From Hippopus hippopus (Eukaryota > Mollusca > Bivalvia > Cardiida > Cardiidae): 64,000 bases of DNA. Below are positions 42,528 through 49,959 of the stretch, piece by piece; position 1 is the first letter of the stretch, and each line of letters starts with the position of its first letter. The stretch lies in contig OX328104.1 of assembly GCA_946811185.2 (NCBI GenBank), positions 51,258,505 through 51,322,504 on the forward strand, read 5' to 3'. A program made the position numbers and the translations under genes. Below the pieces are notes generated by a model. It saw nothing but the letters and a program-made list of their open reading frames with translations, had not been told where the DNA came from and ran no database searches.

Positions 42528-43304
42528 ATGGATATTAAAGATTTATCGTGGAATGAAGTAGTATCAAAGAGATTTAATCATCCTCTTTTACTAAAAAGTA
42601 TTAGAGGGATAACTGTAGGTAAATCAGGATGTGGTAAAACTACCTTATTGCTAAATCTTTTACTTAGACCGGACTGGCTTGACTATAACGATTTGAGTGT
42701 TTTTGGAAAAAGCCTTTTTCAACCAGAATACCGAATACTAAAAAAGGCTTTTGAAGAAAGACTAACAAAAGAATGTATCTTAACATTGTTTAACATGCGA
42801 GATGATATACAAGATTTAAATGTTTCCCCCATAGCTTTGGTTGAAGAATGGGTTAAGACGTTTAAAAACAAATCAGATATAAATTGTAACTTTTTTGAAA
42901 ATTCGAGTGATGTACCTGATCCGAGAGAGTTAAACTCAGAAAATAAAAACTTAATGATTTTTGATGATTTACTTTTAGAGAAGCAAAACAAATGTGAGTG
43001 TTATTACATTCGAGGCAGGCATAGTAATGTTGACTGCTTTTACCTCTCACAAAATTATTTTAGACTACCGAGGCAAACTATTAGAGAAAACGCAAATTTT
43101 ATTTGTCTTTTTCCACAAGACCTTAAAAACATTAATCATATTTATAACGATCATGTAGGTGAAGATATGCCTAAGGATGAGTTTAGAAAATTTTGCCAAA
43201 ATACGTGGGAAAGACCGCACGGTTTTGCTATCATTGATCTAACCAGTAAAAAACATGATGGGAAGTATAGAAACAGTTTTGACAACTTTTACATACCTAA
43301 TTAA
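42528..43304 (+). CDS. FtsK/HerA-type genome-packaging ATPase
   Basis: 258 aa, the usual length for Polinton/adintovirus A32-like ATPases. Walker A is GKSGCGKT at residues 31-38, Walker B 'LMIFDD' at 142-147. A 'YLSQNYFRLPRQTIRENANF' segment at about 172-191 fits the sensor/arginine-finger region of this family. It would pump the linear DNA genome into preformed capsids. First gene of the rightward block, start directly after 'ttatataaa'. The gene is intact. Confidence 0.92.
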   Translation: MDIKDLSWNEVVSKRFNHPLLLKSIRGITVGKSGCGKTTLLLNLLLRPDWLDYNDLSVFGKSLFQPEYRILKKAFEERLTKECILTLFNMRDDIQDLNVSPIALVEEWVKTFKNKSDINCNFFENSSDVPDPRELNSENKNLMIFDDLLLEKQNKCECYYIRGRHSNVDCFYLSQNYFRLPRQTIRENANFICLFPQDLKNINHIYNDHVGEDMPKDEFRKFCQNTWERPHGFAIIDLTSKKHDGKYRNSFDNFYIPN

Positions 43305-43331
43305 AAAAGATTACATCTATTATATAAAAAA

Positions 43332-44105
43332 ATGGAAGATCTTTTAGAACAAATTGTAAAAAATACTGACCACAAAACATCATTCCAAATTATTGTAAGC
43401 GAAAACAAAACACGCTTTAGAACTAGGTTTAATCCACCAATTCAACTGGAAAAGGATAAAAAGTATGAAATAGCTTTAGTAAACCTTGAAACTTACTACT
43501 CTTTTCCAAACATTGATGCAACAAACAACATATTTATTTATCCTCCAGACAATGGTAATTCATGGATTAAGATTGAAATACCAGAAGGAAGTTATGACCT
43601 TATAGACATTAATGATACAATTAACAAAGAAATGAGAAAAAAAGCACACTATGATGTATCCAATGATGAATATTATATTAACATTTCTGCAAACACTAAT
43701 ACCCTAAAGTCTGTTCTTACCCTTGAAAACGGTTATCAAGTAGACTTTAACCATCCAAACTCCATTGCCAAAGTATTAGGATTTACTCACGCTAAATATA
43801 CACAAGGATTTTACGAGTCAGAGAATATAGTGAACATTCTTAGTATAAACAGTATGCTTGTTAGCATAGATATTATCTCAGGAAGCTATGTTAATGGTTC
43901 AACACAAAACACGATTTACTCTTTTTTCCCAAATGTTTCTCCCGGATATAAGATAGTTGAGTCACCAATTAATTTAGTATATTTGCCAATAACAATGGAT
44001 GAAATACACAACATAGAGGTAAAAATAACAGACCAAGATGGTAATTTACTAAATCTTAGAGGCGAAAATTTAACAATTAGATTTCATATTACAGAAGCGA
44101 GATAA
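43332..44105 (+). CDS. Penton (minor capsid protein, single jelly-roll)
   Basis: 257 aa, the expected length for Polinton minor capsid protein. The N-terminal half has the family's characteristic 'yEIALVNLETYYSFPNI' segment (about 46-62) and the C-terminus is beta-rich ('INLVYLPITMDEIHNIEVKI', about 217-236). It forms the capsid vertices and pairs with the major capsid protein at 48232-49586. It is 27 bp from the ATPase gene. Start after 'ttatataaaaaa'. The gene is intact. Confidence 0.85.
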   Translation: MEDLLEQIVKNTDHKTSFQIIVSENKTRFRTRFNPPIQLEKDKKYEIALVNLETYYSFPNIDATNNIFIYPPDNGNSWIKIEIPEGSYDLIDINDTINKEMRKKAHYDVSNDEYYINISANTNTLKSVLTLENGYQVDFNHPNSIAKVLGFTHAKYTQGFYESENIVNILSINSMLVSIDIISGSYVNGSTQNTIYSFFPNVSPGYKIVESPINLVYLPITMDEIHNIEVKITDQDGNLLNLRGENLTIRFHITEAR

Positions 44106-44128
44106 AATAAAAAAGAATTATATATAAA

Positions 44129-44707
44129 ATGACAAGTTACACTACTGTTAAAGTAAATATATCAGATGGGCAAAAGCAAAAGCTTCAATATGCTGTTAAA
44201 GGTGGTTGTCCAGTAAGTATTCGTTTAGGTCATGAAGATTTACAAGGTAATGATGTTTTAGCGATTACCAATTCACAAGCAAAGAAAATGGCTAAAGCCT
44301 ATAAGGATGGTAAAGGTATCACAATCAAAATCTCTGTGAAACAACTTAAACATAATACGAAAATAGAGGGAGGTTTTCTCGGAATGTTGGCTGGGTTGGC
44401 TGCTAGAGCTTTACCAATGATCGCAAAAACCGTTTTACCAGCTTTAGGTGTTGTTGCTCTTTTTGGATTAGCCTCAACAGGTGTACAAAAGGCAATGGGG
44501 TCAGGTCTTTATCTTAAAAAAGGAGGATGTGTTTGTCAAGTGGAAACTGATGGATGTGGATTATATTTAAAGCCATACAAAGGTAACGGATTAGGGTCTG
44601 TTGGTAATGGTTTGTATTTAAAGCAAGGAGGAAAAATTTATGATGGAAAAGGACTTTTGCTTGGACCTAATAGTCCATTTGCTAATATCCCTATTTTAGG
44701 AGCTATC

Positions 44708-44713
<6 letters not shown>
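44129..44713 (+). CDS. Adenovirus pX-like minor virion protein
   Basis: 194 aa. The N-terminal third is hydrophilic. Residues about 73-110 hold a glycine- and alanine-rich hydrophobic helix ('GGFLGMLAGLAARALP...'), like the conserved part of adenovirus pX and its Polinton relatives. The C-terminal third has three 'GLYLK' repeats with GG pairs. The sequence I-E-G-G before F (about 75-78) matches the adenain cleavage pattern (I/L/M)xGG-x, so processing by the protease at 40668-41084 is likely. Probable role: DNA condensation or membrane interaction in the particle. Start follows 'tatatataaa'. The gene is intact. Confidence 0.72.

Positions 44714-44741
<28 letters not shown>
44712..44741. repeat. 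A30 homopolymer after the pX-like gene
   Basis: Thirty A follow the stop codon, on the strand of the gene. Either a slippage-expanded leader/poly-A signal or an old template-switch product. Confidence 0.85.
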
Positions 44742-44744
<3 letters not shown>

Positions 44745-44790
44745 TGATATAAGAAAAATAATAATAAGAAGAAAAATAATACTATTAAAA

Positions 44791-45207
44791 ATGATAAATA
44801 TAAGAGGATATTCTCAAAATAATGAAAATAGAAAAGAAATATTGTGGTTTCCTTTTCCAAGTTTAAAATATCCACCTAAAAATAATGCAAATGATGTATG
44901 GGAAGTATATTCACAAAGTAAAATAGTAATACATCCTACAAAACATGTAAAAATGCAACTTGGTCTTGGGCATGTTAGGACATCTTATGGTTCTACTAAA
45001 GTTTTACTTAATAGTAATTTAGTCTTACAAGGCGTAAAATGCAAAGATAGAGACATACAAGAAGATATATTTGTAGCCCTAAAAAATGATTCTGATAAAG
45101 AAATTACTATTACAGAAAATACACTACTATGTCTTGTTGTAAATGATAATGATAGGTATTATGATGATATGGATGAAGATACTAATGATAATGATGATAA
45201 AAAGTGA
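44791..45207 (+). CDS. Small protein of possible dUTPase-like fold, paralogue 1
   Basis: 138 aa. Shares a pattern with the next gene: 'I.W.P...YPP......W.(V/I)YSQ', then '(M/I).LG(L/F)G', a 'V.GV' segment and a late '(I/V).L.N.S'. The last strands ('ITITENTLLCLVV', about 112-124) resemble the end of the trimeric dUTPase fold, but the usual catalytic D and GRSS-like motifs are not evident. The C-terminus is a run of D and N residues (about 126-138). Either a non-enzymatic dUTPase-like protein or an unrelated beta protein. Start follows 'attaaaa'. The gene is intact. Confidence 0.6.
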   Translation: MINIRGYSQNNENRKEILWFPFPSLKYPPKNNANDVWEVYSQSKIVIHPTKHVKMQLGLGHVRTSYGSTKVLLNSNLVLQGVKCKDRDIQEDIFVALKNDSDKEITITENTLLCLVVNDNDRYYDDMDEDTNDNDDKK

Positions 45208-45281
45208 TGATAATGATGATAAGATATTGGTAACGTTATAAATAATAATAATATTTAAATATTATTTATAACAAGTAAAAA

Positions 45282-45659
45282 ATGGATATACATAAATTCG
45301 GAGTAAAACCTAATATTACCACTCAACATAAAACTATATTTTGGAAACCTAACTTAAACGTTGATTATCCCCCTATCAAGCAAGATCCTGTAAAATGGAA
45401 AATTTATTCGCAAGGTGACATTAACATACCTTCTAAAGATGGAAAAAGAATATCGCTAGGTTTTGGTTATAAAATGAGTCAAGGGTTAATTAGTGTTAGC
45501 GTCTCTGATAAGTGGAAAACACAAGTGGGTGTTATAAATGGAGTGCATGGTGATAATGAGTGTAAAGATATTATAATATACCTATATAACTTTTCTCAAA
45601 ATAATGTTGTTATAAGAGCAGGAGAATTGTTTTGCTATCTACAATATTTAAAATCCTGA
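45282..45659 (+). CDS. Small protein of possible dUTPase-like fold, paralogue 2
   Basis: 125 aa, without the acidic tail of paralogue 1. Colinear pattern: 'IFWKPN', 'YPP', 'W.IYSQ', 'ISLGFGY', 'VGVINGV' and a C-terminal 'VVIRAGELFCYLQYL' that resembles the dUTPase motif 'I..G.r..QL'. The two genes lie in tandem, 74 bp apart, so they come from a duplication followed by strong divergence. Function not established. The gene is intact. Confidence 0.6.
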   Translation: MDIHKFGVKPNITTQHKTIFWKPNLNVDYPPIKQDPVKWKIYSQGDINIPSKDGKRISLGFGYKMSQGLISVSVSDKWKTQVGVINGVHGDNECKDIIIYLYNFSQNNVVIRAGELFCYLQYLKS

Positions 45660-45687
45660 TATAAAAAAAATATTATTTTAATAAAAA

Positions 45688-46366
45688 ATGGCAGATATAG
45701 ATCAAGAACATCCTAATAAAATTTATCCTTTGTTACCTAAGGAAAGTAATGCACCTTCAGCACCATCTACTGAAATGATGCCACTAGATGACAAAGGTCA
45801 TTCCTACCGTTTACAAAAAAATATCTGAAGTACAAAAGTTTCTTGAGATTGAAGTTCAAAAAAGAGATTCATTAGCTAAAAAATATTTTAGATCAGCAAA
45901 AATAATTGATAATGTTGATACAGCATTGATTGGGTTAACAATGGCTTCTGGTGTTGGGGGAGCCATATTATTGGGTACAGTTGTAGAGGTACCAGTAGCA
46001 TTGGGTTTAGAAATTGCAAGTGCAGGAACCGGATTACTCTCAATGGTAGGTAAATATGTAGTAAGAAATTCAACAACAAAGGCAGAAAAACATCAAAAGA
46101 TTTGAATGATAGCTGATTCTAAGCTTGACACAATCGCTACACATATATCCAAAGCTTTAGTTGACAATCATATATCAGATGAAGAGTTTAAACTTATCAT
46201 GGAAGAACAAGAGAAGTATAAGAAGATGAAGGATGAAGTAAGAACAAAAACTAAGAAAAAGATATCTACCGAAGATGAAGAAAGTTTAATTGAGAAAGGG
46301 AGGCAAGAAGCGCGTGAGTCCTTTCGGAGGTTGGTTGAAAAGAATCATACCGCTCCCTCGGTGTAG
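45688..46366 (+). pseudogene. Membrane protein with two hydrophobic segments (frameshift and stop)
   Basis: Begins at 45688 after 'ttaataaaaa'. The frame fails at an A7 run (45815-45821), reaching TGA at 45826-45828, and continues in the frame open from 45788. It meets TGA at 46103-46105 and goes on in frame from 46106 to 46366. The central part has a hydrophobic glycine-rich region ('TALIGLTMASGVGGAILLG', then 'VALGLEIASAGTGLLSMVG') followed by a charged coiled-coil-like tail. The type recurs in many animal Polintons as far as I remember, with unknown function. The A7 change may be a sequencing error; the TGA is a clean substitution-type lesion. Confidence 0.65.
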
Positions 46367-46419
46367 TAACAAACCAAGAAAAATAAAGTTTTCATGCAGC
46401 TTTAGTTATGAAACGTGTT

Positions 46420-46460
46420 AAAAAACTGAGATAAAAACTGAGATAAAAACTGAGATAAAA
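46420..46460 (+). repeat. 12-bp tandem repeat in Polinton spacer
   Basis: 'ataaaaactgag' repeats two to three times just upstream of the gene at 46482. Confidence 0.8.
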
Positions 46461-46481
46461 ATTATTTCAGTAATTAAAAAA

Positions 46482-47348
46482 ATGTCTTTTTTAAAAATCA
46501 CTGATCCTGCAAAAAGGGACTTACTTGTAAAAGAATATCTTGAAACAAAAAAGAATATTCGGGATAATCTAATAGCGGAGAGAACAGGAGAGCAAGAATT
46601 ACAAACTGATCTTACAAAGTTTTTTAAACCTATTACAGAAGTGCAAAAAGCTGCAACAAAGGAGATTACAGAAGGACTTAGACCTATTAAAGAGGGTATA
46701 GATAAATTACCTAAAGAAATTACATTTCCAGCCTTTCCTTCTATACAAGCTTTTGAGAATGAATCATCTAAAGAAGGTAAAGCTCCTTTAATGATTGGAG
46801 ATATAGCGGGTGAGTATTTAAGAAAGTTTGTTACTAAGACCGAAGCTGATAAAACGTATGGGTTATATGATGACGATAATAAATTTTATATTGGTAATAA
46901 ACAAGTTGTTATTAATGGTGATAATATTATAGTTGATGGTAAAGAATATAAAGGAACCCCTGGTCCATGGGAGCTACTCGTGTCTAAAAATCCAGATGGT
47001 GGTATTTATTCAAAAGGTGATTTTAATGAATACGCAAAATTAATGCTACAAACCGATACTCACCGTCGAGGTTACAACCCAGACACTAATAAGCTTAGAG
47101 CTAGTAAATCAAATAAACAGAATCGCATACTTAGACCTATTTGGGATAATAGAAAACATTTTGAAGGAAGCCGGATTGTTATCCCGTGTGACCCTAACGC
47201 ATTAATAAAAAGACTAGACCTGTTCTTGGCAAGTAAAGAAGCAGGCAACACAGGTGTAAGAAACGAGTTAGTGAGCATATGTGACGAACTAAAAAGGCAA
47301 GGCGTTTTAGATTCAAACGCTTATAAAAATTTAATGTCTATACTATAA
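46482..47348 (+). CDS. Conserved Polinton hypothetical protein (DUF8207-like)
   Basis: 288 aa. The N-terminal 100 residues are helical and charged (coiled-coil-like, 'KRDLLVKEYLETKKNIRDNL'). The centre, about 125-205, contains 'YIGNKQVVINGDNIIVDGKEYKGTPGPWELL', which I recall as a domain of unknown function found in many animal Polintons (DUF8207; named from memory). The C-terminus is basic. The position between membrane protein and pVI-like gene suggests a virion or scaffold role (inference). Start follows 'attaaaaaa'. The gene is intact. Confidence 0.6.
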   Translation: MSFLKITDPAKRDLLVKEYLETKKNIRDNLIAERTGEQELQTDLTKFFKPITEVQKAATKEITEGLRPIKEGIDKLPKEITFPAFPSIQAFENESSKEGKAPLMIGDIAGEYLRKFVTKTEADKTYGLYDDDNKFYIGNKQVVINGDNIIVDGKEYKGTPGPWELLVSKNPDGGIYSKGDFNEYAKLMLQTDTHRRGYNPDTNKLRASKSNKQNRILRPIWDNRKHFEGSRIVIPCDPNALIKRLDLFLASKEAGNTGVRNELVSICDELKRQGVLDSNAYKNLMSIL

Positions 47349-47352
47349 AAAA

Positions 47353-47757
47353 ATGATTATCAATAAAAAACACGGATTTAAAAATTATTCATATGGTGGC
47401 GCTGGGATCTTTGATAGCATTGCTAACTTTTTAGCGAGGCTTTTTACAAGTAATGCAGCTAAACAAATTACATCTTCTGCCCTTGATGTGGGAAAGAGTG
47501 TAGCTAAGGAAGGTGCGAAGAAAGCTTTAGAGGTTGGAAAGAGTGCAGCTGTAGATGCAGGAAAAAAAAAAAAAAAAATAGTTACAAAAGCTTTAACACC
47601 AAAATCAAAGAAAATTTTACAAAAATATAACGCAACCCCAAAACCCGCTGATACCCCTACAACACAAAACATCAATACATTAATAGATGGAAGTGCCATT
47701 GCTATTCAAGACTTAGTTAAAAGATTAAACAGTGGGGCTGGTATTAAAGTAGTATGA
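47353..47757 (+). CDS. pVI-like minor virion protein with amphipathic helices
   Basis: 134 aa, starting only 4 bp after the previous stop; the start signal 'ctataaaaaa' overlaps that stop. A 'GGAGIFDSIANFLARLF' amphipathic segment at about 15-31 resembles the membrane-lytic N-terminus of adenovirus pVI. A helix with 'VGKSVAKEGAKKALEVGKSA'-type 11-residue periodicity follows, then a lysine run and a proline/threonine linker. The lysine run is coded by 17 consecutive A (about 47562-47578), a place where polymerase slippage would shift the frame. The role is inferred: capsid-to-membrane or capsid-to-DNA contact. The gene is intact as read. Confidence 0.62.
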   Translation: MIINKKHGFKNYSYGGAGIFDSIANFLARLFTSNAAKQITSSALDVGKSVAKEGAKKALEVGKSAAVDAGKKKKKIVTKALTPKSKKILQKYNATPKPADTPTTQNINTLIDGSAIAIQDLVKRLNSGAGIKVV

Positions 47758-47819
47758 AAAAAATTAAAATGACTTAAGATAATTATGTTCATTATATAAA
47801 AAAAAAAAAAAAAAAGAGA

Positions 47820-48176
47820 ATGACTAAATTAGCATTTAATCGTGTATTTTATGAAAAATACAATACTAGTTCTATTACTATAGCATGGGGATATTTTAAA
47901 CTAGAAGGTTGTGAAATTCTCGAAATTAATGAAACAGAATATGATTATAAAAAGGCTGTTGTAAAGTTATCTCCTAAAAAGGTAATCATAATGAAAGAGA
48001 TTGAGGAAAAGGTGAATGAGCGTTTACAAGATTGGGGCATACCCCAAATAAAACTTGTATACGGTAATAGAGTTTATCCTAAAACTAAAATAAATACCGC
48101 AAAAAACATTAAACTTAGAAGTGTGTTTGGTAATAATGAAAAAAAGTCTTTTCCCCAGCTTTGGTTAGAGATTTAA
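47820..48176 (+). CDS. Unknown protein, 118 aa
   Basis: Open frame preceded by 'ttatataaa' and a run of A ending 'gagaATG', the long-A version of the element's start signal. Mixed alpha/beta composition, basic C-terminal half, no membrane segment, cysteine pair absent. No family recognised. It sits between pVI-like and capsid genes, so a virion or assembly role is possible. The gene is intact. Confidence 0.55.
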   Translation: MTKLAFNRVFYEKYNTSSITIAWGYFKLEGCEILEINETEYDYKKAVVKLSPKKVIIMKEIEEKVNERLQDWGIPQIKLVYGNRVYPKTKINTAKNIKLRSVFGNNEKKSFPQLWLEI

Positions 48177-48231
48177 AGTAAAGTAATACAATTATAATTT
48201 TTATTTAAAATTATAATTGCAATAATAAAAA

Positions 48232-49586
48232 ATGGACATTCTAAGAATTACCGAACCAATTTTAAAAGACGATAGTATTGATGAGTATGAGCACTTTGAG
48301 TATGAGCCGATTACAGGTGCAAATCTCAACAACCCAGGAGGAGATATTAGGATTAGCATCGAAACCCAAGATGTTTTTGCACATCCTAGTGAGAGCTATT
48401 TACTTATTATAGGTGAATTAGTAAGAAATGATGATGGAGCAGCTTATGATGCTAATACCAATATTTCTTTAACAAAAAATGGGCTCATGTATCTTTTTAA
48501 AAATATTAAGTATCAACTTTCCGGTCAGGAAATTGAATCCATAACACATCCAAGTCAGACTACTACAATGCTTGGTTTGTTAAAATATCCGGATGATTTT
48601 TTTCTAAATCACAAGGGTTAAATCAATGTTGGTATAAAGATACAACAGTTAATGCAGCTGCTGGAAACACTGGTTTTATTGTAAGAAGAAATCATATTAT
48701 TAATGATCCCCTTCCAAGAGGTACCTTTAGCTTCAGAGTTCTATTAAAACATATATTTGGTTTTTGCGAAGATTATAATAAGATATTGTATGGAATGAAG
48801 CAAACTCTTACCTTAACAAGAAATGATAATAATGATGCAATCTTTCAAGATGGTGCTGCTCTTGCTGATGGTAGAGTTAACTTACTTAAAATATCATGGT
48901 CTATGCCACACGTGGAAGCCGCAGATAAAGAGAGGATGGAACTTTATAAAATTATCGAGAAAAAAGAAAAAATACCGGTTGGATATAGAATGAGGCAGTG
49001 TGATTCTATCGCGGTTCCTCAGGCATTAACATTTAGCTGGAGACTTTCTGTCAAATCATCTCCTGAGGTTCCACGTTTTATCATTGTCGGCTTTCAGACT
49101 GGTAAAAGTGGTAATCAGCAACAAAATCCTGCCATATTTGATCACACAAACGTTAAAAATATTTATGTTATGTTAAGTTCTAAAAGATATCCTGCTACTG
49201 ACTATAATCTTTCATTTACTGCGAATCAATTTAGTAGAGCGTATGGTGATGCTGTTCTATTTAGATCTAAGTTTTATAACATGGATGAGTTGGTGTCAAA
49301 CCCTAACATTACCCCCTCAGATTATAAAACCCTTTATCCTTTGTTTTTGTTTGACGTTTCCAAACAGAGTGAGAGATTAAAATACTCAGTCACCGATATC
49401 CTAATTGAGACAAATTTTACTTTAAATGTGCCTGCAAACACGGAGGCATATGCTGTTATTATTAGTGATAGGTTAATTAACTTTCAGTCTGATGGAAATA
49501 AAATGAGTGTAGTGTATTACGATTTTTCTTTCCTATATAAAAATGATAAAGATTACAGATTTAAAAAAAATTCTTACAGAAAATAA
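48232..49586 (+). pseudogene. Major capsid protein (double jelly-roll) with one frameshift
   Basis: About 451 codons in two frames. The first part, 48232-48621, ends when a T7 run (48597-48603) shifts the frame; the second part is open from about 48604 and its tail was seen as 48786-49586. N-terminal features of Polinton capsid ('GGDIRISIETQDVFAHPSESYL', about 36-57) and C-terminal ones ('NTEAYAVIISDRLINFQSDG', about 405-425) are both present. It forms the capsid facets. Only one homopolymer indel separates this from an open gene, so an assembly error is possible. The 3' end overlaps the next gene by 44 bp. Confidence 0.82.
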
Positions 49587-49890
49587 TATAGATTTTCACT
49601 CATACTGGGATAAAAAGCGGTTAGTTGAGTTGGTTAAAAAACATGGATTGTTCCCAGAGGAGTCAACTAAGTCACCTAAAAAAGAAAGAAGTAAGGACCC
49701 TAGGTTTGATAGATTAAAAACTATTATGCATAATCCTAAGAAAGTTAGTTTAGAAGATGTTGAAACTGGCGAAATAAAAACCTTTCCATCAATTTACATG
49801 GCGGGTAAATTTATAGATCATTGCCCTCAAACGATTGTGAATTGGAATGGGAGAACTTGGAAGAATAAATATAAGATTAACATTCAGTAA
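49543..49890 (+). CDS. DNA-binding protein with SAP/LEM-like and NUMOD1-like parts
   Basis: 115 aa, overlapping the end of the capsid gene in another frame. Residues 1-35 ('LKKILTENNI...YWDKKRLVELVKKHG') look like a SAP-type helix pair. Residues about 70-112 ('GEIKTFPSIYMAGKFI', then 'WKNKYKI') resemble NUMOD1, a helix-turn-helix-like module otherwise tied to homing endonucleases. Start follows 'ctatataaaa' inside the capsid gene, supporting real use of the overlap. No nuclease domain is attached. Role inferred: DNA or terminal-repeat binding. The gene is intact. Confidence 0.6.
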   Translation: MIKITDLKKILTENNIDFHSYWDKKRLVELVKKHGLFPEESTKSPKKERSKDPRFDRLKTIMHNPKKVSLEDVETGEIKTFPSIYMAGKFIDHCPQTIVNWNGRTWKNKYKINIQ

Positions 49891-49919
49891 TTTTATTATG
49901 ACATTGTCATAATAAAATT
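49889..49919. terminator. Stem-loop after the NUMOD1-like gene
   Basis: Arms 'aattttattatgac' (49889-49902) and 'gtcataataaaatt' (49906-49919), a 14-bp stem with a 3-base loop that starts on the stop codon. Possible transcript-end or processing signal. Confidence 0.5.
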
Positions 49920-49959
49920 TTATGAAATTAACTTAAGTTTTTTATTTTATATATATAAA

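Noticed and set aside
44712..44741. Poly-A tail of a processed retrocopy
   Set aside because: The A30 run is inside the Polinton between two genes that both keep their start signals; there is no target duplication or cDNA border.
45815..45828. Programmed frameshift in the membrane-protein gene
   Set aside because: The A7 run could allow slippage, but a second in-frame stop at 46103 shows the gene is decaying, so a simple indel is preferred.
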